NCBI GenBank assembly: GCA_947305645.1
Contig: CAMZEC010000006.1
Location: 1-59,864 of the forward strand
Direction: 5' to 3'
DNA length: 59,864 nt
Origin: an uncultured Bacteroidales bacterium
Lineage (GTDB): Bacteria > Bacteroidota > Bacteroidia > Bacteroidales > UBA932
The position numbers were made by a program, and so were the translations under genes. Of this stretch, positions 17,679 through 25,630 are shown in pieces. The first letter of the stretch is position 1. Each line of letters starts with the position of its first letter. A model generated the notes under the pieces. That model did not search any database and had not been told where the DNA came from. It saw nothing but the letters and a program-made list of their open reading frames with translations.

Positions 17679-18233
17679 ATGAAAGCCATTAGCATTACTT
17701 TGACAATAATCATAACAACCACCTTATGTTGTTGTGGTTCTCAACATAATTCTTCACAAAAAAGTATTCAAACAGAGCCAATAGATTCAATTATAATTGC
17801 TTATAGTAAAGTTGAGCTGTGTTTACTTGCAGAAAGACGAGGGTATAGACGTGGCTTTTTTATAGAGGATTGGAACGCATCACTACCTGTTATTGATACA
17901 AATGAGTTATATTTGTTATGCCATTTAATAGAAGACCTGCGCCCTAGAGATCAGAAATATGTTGGTGAAGAAGTGAGCACCAGAATCGGTCTTTTAGTGT
18001 ATAAAAAAGACCACGTTGATTCATTTGTAATAGCTGAGTTACCGCCCCCAAGAGTTCAGATTAAAGATGGAAAGTATATTGATTGTATATGCGATGATAG
18101 TTTGTTGTGTCAAACAGTGTGGGATATGCTAGCGAAAAAAGATTCAATATGGCTAAACGAATGTAGGGACGGACTATGGTATAAAGCATATTGGGCTAAA
18201 GACAAAGCAGAAAAGGAGCGTCCAGGTGAATGA
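17679..18233 (+). CDS. Putative immunity lipoprotein to the Rhs toxin tip
   Basis: The 184-residue protein has a lipoprotein signal (ITLTIIITTTLCCCGSQ). It has no family I recognise. Its C-terminal part contains AKKDSIWLNECRDG (from about residue 152), closely matching ARRDSIWLNESRNG in the lipoprotein at 19048-19596, which follows the second toxin tip. Position directly behind a toxin tip and the paired motif suggest an immunity protein anchored in the periplasm, which would imply the toxin acts there. The gene is AT-rich against GC-rich flanks. Its last codons run into an Rhs-core sequence (CAGGTGA...GAGCGCAACGACTAC), so the original C-terminus may have been replaced by recombination. The function is inference. 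Confidence 0.65.
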   Translation: MKAISITLTIIITTTLCCCGSQHNSSQKSIQTEPIDSIIIAYSKVELCLLAERRGYRRGFFIEDWNASLPVIDTNELYLLCHLIEDLRPRDQKYVGEEVSTRIGLLVYKKDHVDSFVIAELPPPRVQIKDGKYIDCICDDSLLCQTVWDMLAKKDSIWLNECRDGLWYKAYWAKDKAEKERPGE

Positions 18234-18561
18234 GCGCAACGACTACTACCCTTACGGAGAAAGGCACGCAAATCCTTCCTTGACAACCGACGCCACCAGC
18301 CGCTGGCGTTTCTCTGGCAAGGAGATACAAACCACTGCTTCCGTGAACCTCCTGGACTTCGGCGCCCGCATGTACGACGACCGCCTCTGTCGTTGGACCA
18401 AGCAGGACCCGATGGCCGAGAAGTACTATGGGTTCAGTACGTACTGTTACTGTGCTGGAGAGCCGGTGGGATTGGTGGATGAGGATGGGCAAAAACTATA
18501 TTTTGCGCAGGGCTCCTCTGAAGAATTCAAAAAGAATTTTGCCGATGCGGTTAAGAAATGA
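18226..18561 (+). pseudogene. Orphan Rhs core fragment leading to a second toxin tip
   Basis: The 111-residue frame begins abruptly inside the Rhs core (ERNDYYPYGERHANPSLTT), continues through FGARMYDDRLCRWTKQDPM and VDEDGQKLYFAQGS, and stops after FADAVKK. It closely matches the last core segment of the intact Rhs protein (from about 16847). Relative to that copy, one base is missing after GTTAAGA, which shifts the frame into TGA just where the toxin domain begins. The 5' join lies within the end of the preceding lipoprotein gene. It is an orphan tip cassette, not an independent gene. Whether its ATG at 18226 is used is unknown. Confidence 0.75.
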
Positions 18562-19043
18562 ACGCAAAGGGGACTTCATATAATCTTGCTGCTATAGAAG
18601 CGTCAAGTGAATCATTCTATATTAGCCAAGCAGGAATAAAGGGGAATAGATTTGACGCAGAGAAGAAGACTATAGAGTGGAGCCCCTCGATAGTCCCGTA
18701 CGACGATGAAACTAATATTATGTGCTCCCCATTAACCACTCTCGCTCATGAAGCGGGACATGCAGCACATTACATTAAAGATGCAAATTCTTATCGTGCC
18801 AACGCAAATACAATTGTTAACAAGTATGATAGGGCTGAGGAACAAATAACCATTACTACAACGGAACAATATGCTGCGAGAAAACACGGCGAAATATCAG
18901 GAGATCAAGTGACTCGTTTTAAGCATTATAGTACTATGTATCCTGGTGTACAGCCTGATTTTACTGCAATGTCTATGAAACAGATTCTTAATTATGTTAT
19001 TGAAAACAACAAACTTCAAGGAGCTGTAAAAACCTCAGAATAA
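18558..19043 (+). CDS. Orphan M91-like metallopeptidase toxin domain
   Basis: The 161-residue frame overlaps the core fragment by 4 bases (ATGA). Its first 14 residues (MNAKGTSYNLAAIE) equal the same segment in the intact Rhs tip, then it diverges. It carries SPLTTLAHEAGHAAHY with HExxH at His64-Glu65-His68 and an upstream IEWSPS strand, the same arrangement as in the Rhs tip at 17341-17370. It would encode a free toxin domain if translated by coupling, or be silent until recombined in frame onto the Rhs core. The partner lipoprotein follows after 4 bases. Homology to M91 peptidases is inferred from the motif and its spacing. Confidence 0.65.
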   Translation: MNAKGTSYNLAAIEASSESFYISQAGIKGNRFDAEKKTIEWSPSIVPYDDETNIMCSPLTTLAHEAGHAAHYIKDANSYRANANTIVNKYDRAEEQITITTTEQYAARKHGEISGDQVTRFKHYSTMYPGVQPDFTAMSMKQILNYVIENNKLQGAVKTSE

Positions 19044-19047
19044 TACA

Positions 19048-19596
19048 ATGAAACAAGATCTATTAATTGTGGTATTGGCGTTATTATCTTGCCAACCTTG
19101 TGTTAACAATACAAATCAAAGTGATGTGGGCGCTCTGGTTGACTCTATGGTTATTCTATATGACAGGCAGTCAAGTTTAATTATGTGGGATCAAGCAAGA
19201 ACATATAGAACGTTCATTACTCGTCGAGACGTCCCTCTCTTACAGATGAAGATAGAAAACCCGCGTACAATAGCTTTGTTGGATTCGTGTATCAATAATG
19301 CAGAAATGGATACAATAAGAACATATAGGTCACATAGTCCTGCCACTGAGTTTCTTTTACTGAGATTCAAACAAAAAGCAATAGATACTGTTTCTATAGG
19401 TAATTGGCCTGGGTATTTTAATCTGAGAGACTCGGTGTATCGGGATACGACAATTTATCGTGTGGTAATGGAGGAATTGGCGAGAAGAGATTCTATATGG
19501 TTGAATGAAAGTAGAAATGGCGCTGTTTTTTATCAATCCAGATTTCTGGGGAATACTAAGGCAGAGATAGAGTTCTTTAGAAGTCATCCAATCTAA
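19048..19596 (+). CDS. Putative second immunity lipoprotein
   Basis: The 182-residue protein has a short lipoprotein signal (LLIVVLALLSCQPC, Cys15). It is not in a family I recognise. It shares the segment VVMEELARRDSIWLNESRNG with the lipoprotein at 17679-18233 (VWDMLAKKDSIWLNECRDG) in the same relative position near the C-terminus. Both genes directly follow an HExxH toxin tip, so they look like diverged members of one immunity family. The DNA is AT-rich like the toxin tips. It starts 4 bases after the orphan toxin stop and is followed by the hairpin at 19626-19657. Confidence 0.65.
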   Translation: MKQDLLIVVLALLSCQPCVNNTNQSDVGALVDSMVILYDRQSSLIMWDQARTYRTFITRRDVPLLQMKIENPRTIALLDSCINNAEMDTIRTYRSHSPATEFLLLRFKQKAIDTVSIGNWPGYFNLRDSVYRDTTIYRVVMEELARRDSIWLNESRNGAVFYQSRFLGNTKAEIEFFRSHPI

Positions 19597-19625
19597 TTAT
19601 AAGAATTGCAATGTCGCGTATAGTT

Positions 19626-19657
19626 ATAACGCTCCGATCATGACTTCGGAGCGTTAT
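19626..19657 (+). terminator. 12-bp hairpin after the second immunity gene
   Basis: A perfect inverted repeat of 12 bp with an 8-base loop (core arms AACGCTCCGA and TCGGAGCGTT), followed by TTTC. It lies 29 bases after the stop at 19596. Terminator function is likely from position. Confidence 0.65.
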
Positions 19658-19733
19658 TTCAATAATGATATTACGCAACATAGGGTTTGAGACGGCGAAC
19701 ACAGGCACGCACTGCCGTTTTTTTCGTCGGCGC

Positions 19734-20060
19734 TGCGGGAGCAATAGCCCGGAGGGCTCTCCTCGCTTCGTCGAGGAAAACTGTCGCTCCCGCAACAATG
19801 AATGCTACTGATGGTCCAAAAGCGGGACCACCAGTAGCATAATTGTCTTTTTTCGGTACAGGTGGTCCTCGCCATGGACCACCAGCCGCAGTAATGGCGT
19901 ATGGCTGTCAAGTTTTTCATAAAACACCGATATCGCCGAGCTGGGAGGTATGCCCAACCGTACCAGTGCTTGTCGTCGGCCATCCACCAGATGGGATGAC
20001 CGACGGCATTTTGGCCTATTATTGCCGCTCATCGTCCCACGCGATGGATGACCGACGACG
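19734..20060. repeat. Palindrome-rich segment of the Rhs locus without a recognisable gene
   Basis: The 722 bases between 19597 and 20318 hold no gene I can support. They contain a run of hairpins: TGCGGGAGC/GCTCCCGCA (19734-19742 with 19786-19794) enclosing two smaller stems, AGCCC/GGGCT and CCTCG/CGAGG. A 16-bp stem with one mismatch (19802-19817 with 19825-19840), GGTGGTCC/GGACCACC (19861-19868 with 19876-19883) and an 11-bp stem with one mismatch (19975-19985 with 19994-20004) follow. The right arm of the last recurs at 20046-20060. A minus-strand frame across it is Trp/His-rich (DDKHWYGWAYLP) but broken. It may be decayed coding or mobile DNA. Confidence 0.5.
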
Positions 20061-20176
20061 ATTTACTACCGCGAGATCAACCCCAAGGGCTCCCGTTGGA
20101 TTTCGAGCCTCCTTTTCAGCACCTGGGATGCAGCGTTCTGACGCCCTCAGGGAGCAAAACCTGCCGGCAAAAGTAT

Positions 20177-20297
20177 CGCAAAAGCGGCAGCTCGTACGTG
20201 GCTGACCGTTATGCGACCGATCATCTGGGCAGCGTACGCGCGATAGTCCGCAACGGCCAGGTGATCGAGCGCAACGACTACTACCCCTACGGAAGCC
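20177..20297 (+). pseudogene. Third Rhs core remnant
   Basis: About 40 codons (RKSGSSYVADRYATDHLGSV to NDYYPYGSR) match the core of the intact Rhs protein at 16750-16870 with few changes, then sequence identity ends just before the stop of the batDE gene. It has no start codon of its own in the homologous part and no toxin tip. It marks the distal edge of the Rhs locus and offers homology for recombination with the intact gene. Confidence 0.75.
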
Positions 20298-20318
20298 GCA
20301 AACAGCGAACCGTACAAC

Positions 20319-22922
20319 TTAAATCGCTTCTAAAACACTTGTCTTCAGCCACCCCTGGCGGCCGTCGGAGAGCTCGATGTTCTCCCAGTCTCCCACGGTT
20401 TCAAGCATCTTGACCTTGGTGCCTTCGTGCAGCACGAAGAGGCTCACGCCGCTGCCGGGGGAGCTCTTGACTTCGGTTACGGGGGCGGTCACAATGGCAC
20501 TGTCGTGCTTGCGGGCGTCCGTGCGCTGCCAGAAAGCGAAATCGAAACAGAGAAGCGTCAGCAGCAGGGTGGCGATGCCGGTGAAGAAGCCCGCCTTGCG
20601 GGCGCCGCCCCTGCCGAGCAGGAAAAGCAGCAGCATGGCCAGCGTGGCCGCAAAGAACAAGATGCAGAGCGCGGCCCACACGCCCGAAGGCAGCAGCCAG
20701 CAGGCCTTGCGTCCCCAGGTCTCCAGGAAGAATTCGGGTACCTCGTCGATGCGGTCCTGCACCTGCGAGCGGGCGAATTCCAGGTTGAAGCGTGCGTCGC
20801 CGTATGACGGATCTACCTTAAGCGAACGTTCGTACCACAGTATGGCGTGCGCCAGGTCGCCTTCCTTGAAGCATGCGTTGCCAAGGTTGTAGTAGAGTTC
20901 GGCGCTCTCCAGGCCCTGGGCGACAATTCCCGTCCATGCCTCGCGGGCGTCATCCCAGCGGCCGTCGGCATAGGCTGCAACGCCCTTGGTCCAAAGCGAA
21001 TCGGACTTTTCTACCTCTCCCGCACGTGCGGGCAGGGCAATCATCAGCAGCGCCAGCAAAGCCGCTGCCGCGGCGCTTGACTTGGGTTTCCTCTTCATGG
21101 CTGAATCGATTTCTGAGATAACGCTCACGGCGCCCTCGAAGTGGGCGTTCATGGCCTCGTGCCCCTCGCTCGGGGCGTAGCGGGCGAACTCGCAGGCGTC
21201 CAGCAGCTCCGTGAAGCGTGCCGCCTGCTCCTGTGTGGCTCCGCCTTCCACCAGCCTCTCGCTGATGTTCTCCTTGCTTAGGTCGGCGGCGGGCATGTTG
21301 AGTTTGTCGCCCACGAAGCCCAGCAGGGCCTTGTGCAGCTCCTCGTAGAAAGCGGTGTAGAGGTCTTTCTTGAGGAATTCTCCGGCCTGCGACAGGCGCT
21401 TGCGTGCCATCTTGGTGGCGGCCCTGTTCTTGCTGCCCACCACATCTGCACGGCGTGCCGCAAGCTTGCGTGTGGCGAACCAGAGGCCGGCGGCAATGGC
21501 GCTCAGCAGGGCGATAATAGCCCAGAAAGCACCGGAGCCCACGAAGAACGAGCCTGCGCTGGCGAACTTGGGCGTGTGGGTGCTGATGAATCGGATGTCG
21601 GAGCCGAGGTCGCGTACGTCCTTGCGAGCGGGTGCCTGGACCAGCTGGCCGCCTCCCTGTGCGGCAGCGGCTTCATTGCCCCTGCTGACGCTGATCGGCA
21701 TCTCCTGGCTGCGGAGGGTGACGAACTTGCCGGCGGCCACGTCGTAGTAGCTGTACTCCACGGGTCCTATGGTGAAATTGCCGGGACTGCGGGGGATGAA
21801 GGGGTACTCGAAGGTCTTGGAACCACCTGATTCGCCGGTTTTTACGTCATACACCTCGAAGTCCGGCGGGAAGCTGATCTTGGGCGCCTCCAGCAGGGAG
21901 ATGTTGCCCTTGCCGGTGACGGTCACCTTCAGCGAGGCGGCGTCGTGCGTCTTAAGGGAGTCACGGGTGAGTGAGGCACTCATGCGGAATGTGCCAACGC
22001 CACCGCCGAACGATGCCGGGGCGCCGGCGGGAATCTTGTTCACCTGAACCTTCAGCGCGGGCGTCGTAACCCTCTTGCGTATGGTGGTATAGTCGTCCTG
22101 GAAGAAGGAGTCGAAGATGCTGCCGCTGGAGTTCCTGCGGGCGCGTACATTTACCAGGCACACCAGCTCGGCAGGGTCGATGGTAATCTCGCCCGCCTGC
22201 TGGGGGATTAGGGTCCAGCTGCGCAGCACGGCGGCGTCGTAAATCTTGTCGCCCACGTTCTCGCGGTGGAATTCTATGTTGCTGGGAGCCTGTACCTCCT
22301 GGCTCCAGAAGCCGTTGAAGGTAGGGAACTTGGCGTCTTCGAAACCGGCGATGTTCACCCTGTGGTAGAGCTTCAGGGTGGCGTTTATCGTCTCTCCTAC
22401 GACCACTTTGTTCTTGCTGAGCGTGAGGCGCATGAAGATGTCTTCCCCGGCAACGCTGCCAGTCTGTGCCTGCTGTGCGCTCCGGTCGTTCTGCTGTGCC
22501 TGGACGGAGCTTCCCTGCTGGCCTCCGGAGCTCTGGGAGCCGTTGCCGACCACCTGTATGGACACTCTGCGGGAGCTTATGCGCTCGCCCTTCAGGGTGG
22601 CGGTGGCCGCAGGCAGCTGGAAGGTGCCGGTGCTGCGCGGCATCAAGACGTAAGTGTAGGTGGTCTGCGAAGACGAAGTCCTCTTGCCGTTTACCCAGCT
22701 GACGGAGCTTGATGTGCCTCTCTGAGGCCCCCAGACCAACTGGAAGTCATTGCCGGGCTCCCATTCGAAGTCCGACGGCTTTCCTTCTCCTTCTATTATG
22801 AATGTCACGCTGAACTGCTCGTCCACTGCCACGAGGTTCTGCACGTTTACCTGTATGGCGTTTTGTGCGAGTGCGCCTGCGGCGACAAGCAGAAATGCGA
22901 TTACGGATGCTATTCGTCTCAT
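20319..22922 (-). CDS. BatD-BatE fusion, aerotolerance operon
   Basis: The 867-residue protein joins two Bat proteins. Residues 1-608 are BatD: a signal peptide (VIAFLLVAAGALAQ), several Ig-like beta domains and a transmembrane helix near 460-485 followed by a cytoplasmic helical part. Residues 609-867 begin MKRKPKSSAAAAALLALLMI, a second signal-peptide-like helix. TPR repeats (ELYYNLGNACFKEGDLAHAI, LKVDPSYGDARFNLEFA), two membrane helices and an SH3-like domain (VLHEGTKVKMLETVGDWENI) follow, the layout of BatE. No stop separates them. Bat proteins support envelope function and oxygen tolerance in Bacteroides, by an unclear mechanism. It is the last gene of the operon, 4 bases after batC. Confidence 0.85.
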   Translation of the reverse strand: MRRIASVIAFLLVAAGALAQNAIQVNVQNLVAVDEQFSVTFIIEGEGKPSDFEWEPGNDFQLVWGPQRGTSSSVSWVNGKRTSSSQTTYTYVLMPRSTGTFQLPAATATLKGERISSRRVSIQVVGNGSQSSGGQQGSSVQAQQNDRSAQQAQTGSVAGEDIFMRLTLSKNKVVVGETINATLKLYHRVNIAGFEDAKFPTFNGFWSQEVQAPSNIEFHRENVGDKIYDAAVLRSWTLIPQQAGEITIDPAELVCLVNVRARRNSSGSIFDSFFQDDYTTIRKRVTTPALKVQVNKIPAGAPASFGGGVGTFRMSASLTRDSLKTHDAASLKVTVTGKGNISLLEAPKISFPPDFEVYDVKTGESGGSKTFEYPFIPRSPGNFTIGPVEYSYYDVAAGKFVTLRSQEMPISVSRGNEAAAAQGGGQLVQAPARKDVRDLGSDIRFISTHTPKFASAGSFFVGSGAFWAIIALLSAIAAGLWFATRKLAARRADVVGSKNRAATKMARKRLSQAGEFLKKDLYTAFYEELHKALLGFVGDKLNMPAADLSKENISERLVEGGATQEQAARFTELLDACEFARYAPSEGHEAMNAHFEGAVSVISEIDSAMKRKPKSSAAAAALLALLMIALPARAGEVEKSDSLWTKGVAAYADGRWDDAREAWTGIVAQGLESAELYYNLGNACFKEGDLAHAILWYERSLKVDPSYGDARFNLEFARSQVQDRIDEVPEFFLETWGRKACWLLPSGVWAALCILFFAATLAMLLLFLLGRGGARKAGFFTGIATLLLTLLCFDFAFWQRTDARKHDSAIVTAPVTEVKSSPGSGVSLFVLHEGTKVKMLETVGDWENIELSDGRQGWLKTSVLEAI

Positions 22923-22926
22923 TGCT

Positions 22927-23649
22927 CTACCAATTCTTGTCTTTCTGACGGGACTTCAGTGCCTCCGCCTTTTCCTTCTTTACCTTGTCTTGAGTTTCCT
23001 TTTCCTTGGCCTGTATGGCTTGCAGCATCTGCTGGGCCTGCTGGGGAGATATTATCTGCTCCTGAGGCTGCTGTTGCTGCTGGTCCTGGTTTTGATCCTG
23101 GTCCTGCTGGTTTTGATCCTGCTGGTCGTTCTGGTTGTCCTGGTTGTCCTGGTTCTGCTGATTCTGATCCTGGTTCTGGTCGTTCTGGTTCTGGTCGTTG
23201 CCGCCACCGCCGTTCTGCTGATTCTCCAGCATCTTCTTGGCGTAGATGTAGTTCTCCTTGGCGTCCAGGTCGTCCGGATTCAGCAGAAGGGATTCGCGGA
23301 AGGCCTTCACGGCTGCGGCGTAGTCCTTTTTCTGAAGGGCCACGTCGCCGCTGTTATATTGCCAGTCGGCGGCATGTTCGCCCGCAGGCGCCACGTCTTT
23401 GACCTGTTCCAGGGCCTTGCCGGCTCCGTCCCAGTCTTCCTGTTTGTACAGGCTGGAGGCCAGGTTGTACGACGCCGCCACTGACAGGCTGTCTTTCAGC
23501 ACCGCCTTGCGGTAGTCTATTTCCGCCTCCTTGTAATTGTCTTTCTTGAACTTGCGGTTGCCGGCACGCACGTCACGCTTGTCTGCCTGGGCGAACAGGC
23601 AGGTACTCGCAAGCATCAAGCACAGCACCGTATATATCAGCTTTCTCAT
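22927..23649 (-). CDS. BatC-like TPR protein with Gln/Asn-rich tail
   Basis: The 240-residue protein has a signal peptide (YTVLCLMLASTCLFAQ). TPR units follow (NRKFKKDNYKEAEIDYRKAV, SYNLASSLYKQEDWDGAGKA, NSGDVALQKKDYAAAVKAFR), then about 50 residues of Asn/Asp/Gln repeats (NQNDQNQDQ type) and a charged C-terminus. It fits BatC of the aerotolerance operon, thought to scaffold the Bat complex in the periplasm. It overlaps batB by 4 bases. The low-complexity tail will vary in length between strains. Confidence 0.85.
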   Translation of the reverse strand: MRKLIYTVLCLMLASTCLFAQADKRDVRAGNRKFKKDNYKEAEIDYRKAVLKDSLSVAASYNLASSLYKQEDWDGAGKALEQVKDVAPAGEHAADWQYNSGDVALQKKDYAAAVKAFRESLLLNPDDLDAKENYIYAKKMLENQQNGGGGNDQNQNDQNQDQNQQNQDNQDNQNDQQDQNQQDQDQNQDQQQQQPQEQIISPQQAQQMLQAIQAKEKETQDKVKKEKAEALKSRQKDKNW

Positions 23650-24647
23650 TCGAACAGTCTCCTTTTGTGTTTCCTTTCCCCTATGAGCATTTCCAGTACG
23701 AAGAGCAGCAGGGCCGCCCCGAAGAAGTACATGTATTGCTCGTCGAAATCTTCGAAGACTATGGAACTGTATCTCTCGTCCTCCATCTTCCTGATGTCGT
23801 CTATGATAGGGTTGAGGCCGAATTCTTCATTGCCGGCGTGAACGTATGCGCCGTTGCCTTCGGCAGCGATTTTCCTCAATGTGGCCTCGTCCAGGCGGGA
23901 TACCACTATATTGCCCTCGCTGTCTTTCAGCAGCTCGCCGTTAACCGGTATGGGCTGGCCTTGCTGGGAGCCCACGCCAATGGTGTAAATCTTTATGCCG
24001 AGTTCGGCGGCCTGCCGGGCGGCGTCCACGGCGTCGTCTTCATGATTCTCGCCGTCGGTGATTACAATTATCGCACGGCTCTTCTCGCTCTGGGCACTGA
24101 AGCTCTTGGCGGCGGTAAGTATGGCCTCTCCGATGGCTGTGCCCTGCACCGGTACGGATTCCGTGTTTATGTTGCCCAGAAACATCTTGGCGGAGATGTA
24201 GTCGGTGGTGATGGGCAGCTGAACGAAGGATGTTCCTGCAAAGATGATGAGGCCGATGCGGTCGCCCTGCAGCTTGTCCACCACGCGGGAAATCGCCAGC
24301 TTGGCCCTGTCCAGGCGGGAAGGGGAGTAATCCTCGGCCAGCATGGAGTTGGATACGTCAAGGCAAATCATGATTTCCGCTCCCTTTGTTTCGTGCTCCT
24401 TCAGCTTGGCGCCCATTTGGGGGCGTGAAAGGCCCACCACGAAGCAAAAGAAGGCGAGGGAGTAGAGAACTATGCGAACCCAGCCTTTGGAGCGGGACCA
24501 GGATGGCATGAGCTCGCGCACGAGCGCCTCGTCGCCGAGCTTGCGGAGGCGGCGCCTGCGGAGTGCGCGCAGCAGCCCGTAGAATACAGGGAAGAGCGGC
24601 ACCAGCAGCAATAGCCAGAGGTATTGGGGTGAAGCGAAGTACAACAT
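23646..24647 (-). CDS. BatB, von Willebrand factor A domain membrane protein
   Basis: The 333-residue protein has an N-terminal hydrophobic pair of helices, a VWA domain (about 90-290) with the metal-binding MIDAS motif DVSNSM and a matching TDGENHEDD, and a C-terminal membrane helix (FFGAALLLFVLEMLIG). This is the standard BatB layout. VWA domains bind protein partners through a divalent metal. Its start and the batA stop share a base, so translation is coupled. Confidence 0.9.
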   Translation of the reverse strand: MLYFASPQYLWLLLLVPLFPVFYGLLRALRRRRLRKLGDEALVRELMPSWSRSKGWVRIVLYSLAFFCFVVGLSRPQMGAKLKEHETKGAEIMICLDVSNSMLAEDYSPSRLDRAKLAISRVVDKLQGDRIGLIIFAGTSFVQLPITTDYISAKMFLGNINTESVPVQGTAIGEAILTAAKSFSAQSEKSRAIIVITDGENHEDDAVDAARQAAELGIKIYTIGVGSQQGQPIPVNGELLKDSEGNIVVSRLDEATLRKIAAEGNGAYVHAGNEEFGLNPIIDDIRKMEDERYSSIVFEDFDEQYMYFFGAALLLFVLEMLIGERKHKRRLFE

Positions 24648-25630
24648 TACGGCAACCTCCTTATCAATACCAGCACGAGCAGCTCGAGCAGCAGGCAGAT
24701 GAGTGCCGCCAGGGCGTACTTGCCGAAAAGTTCTTTATACACCGGGAAACTGTCTATGGTCGTGCGGGCCTTCTCCATCTTGTTGATTTCCGAATAGATT
24801 TCAGAAAGCTTGGTGTTGTCGGTCGCGCGGAAGTAGCGTCCGCCGGTCACGTCCGCTATGTTCTGCAGCAGCTGTTCGTCTATTTCCACCTTCATCTGCT
24901 GCACGTCCGGGCCCCAGGGCGTCATCACCGGGTACGGGGCCATCCCGTTGGCTCCCACGCCTATGGTGTAAACCCTTATGCCGTAGGTCTTCGCTATTTC
25001 GGCGGCGGTCTGGGGCGCAATTTCGCCTGAGTTGTTCACGCCGTCCGTCAGCAGAATCACCACACGGCTCTTGGCGTCCGAATCTTTCATGCGGGCCACC
25101 GCGGTAGCGAGGCCGTTGCCTATGGCGGTGCCGTCTTCAATCAGGCCGGTCTGCACCTCCTTCATCAGGTTGATAAGTGTGGCGCGGTCGGTGGTCAGCG
25201 GGCACTGGGTGTAGCTCTCGCCGGCAAATACCACTATTCCGATGCGGTCGGAGGGCCTTTCGGCTATGAATTCGATGGCTATGTCCTTGGCGGCGCTGAT
25301 ACGGTCCGGCTTGAAGTCGCGGGCCAGCATACTGGTAGAAACGTCCATCGCCAGCACTATGTCGATGCCTTCGCTGTTCACCTTTTCGATTTCGGTGCTC
25401 GAGCGGGGACGCGCAATGGCGACAATAATCAGCACCAGGGCCGCAAGCCGCAGTGCGAAAGGCAGATGGCGTATGACGGCGAGCGCCGACGTGCCCCCTT
25501 TAAGCCATGGGGCGGAGGTGCTCACCCGCAGGTGCGGGCGACGTCCGAGGAGCTCCATCCACAGATAGTGGACGAGAAGCAGCACCGGCACCGCCAGCAG
25601 CCACAACAACTTGGGATACTCGAAAAACAT
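24647..25630 (-). CDS. BatA, von Willebrand factor A domain membrane protein
   Basis: The 327-residue protein has the same build as BatB: N-terminal membrane helices (LLWLLAVPVLLLVHYLW), a MIDAS motif DVSTSM at about 96-101, TDGVNNSG further on, and a C-terminal helix (YALAALICLLLELLVLVLIR). In Bacteroidota, moxR, a DUF58 gene and batA-batE travel together; here batA and batB are adjacent with one-base overlaps. BatA and BatB are paralogues and probably act together at the inner membrane. Confidence 0.9.
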   Translation of the reverse strand: MFFEYPKLLWLLAVPVLLLVHYLWMELLGRRPHLRVSTSAPWLKGGTSALAVIRHLPFALRLAALVLIIVAIARPRSSTEIEKVNSEGIDIVLAMDVSTSMLARDFKPDRISAAKDIAIEFIAERPSDRIGIVVFAGESYTQCPLTTDRATLINLMKEVQTGLIEDGTAIGNGLATAVARMKDSDAKSRVVILLTDGVNNSGEIAPQTAAEIAKTYGIRVYTIGVGANGMAPYPVMTPWGPDVQQMKVEIDEQLLQNIADVTGGRYFRATDNTKLSEIYSEINKMEKARTTIDSFPVYKELFGKYALAALICLLLELLVLVLIRRLP

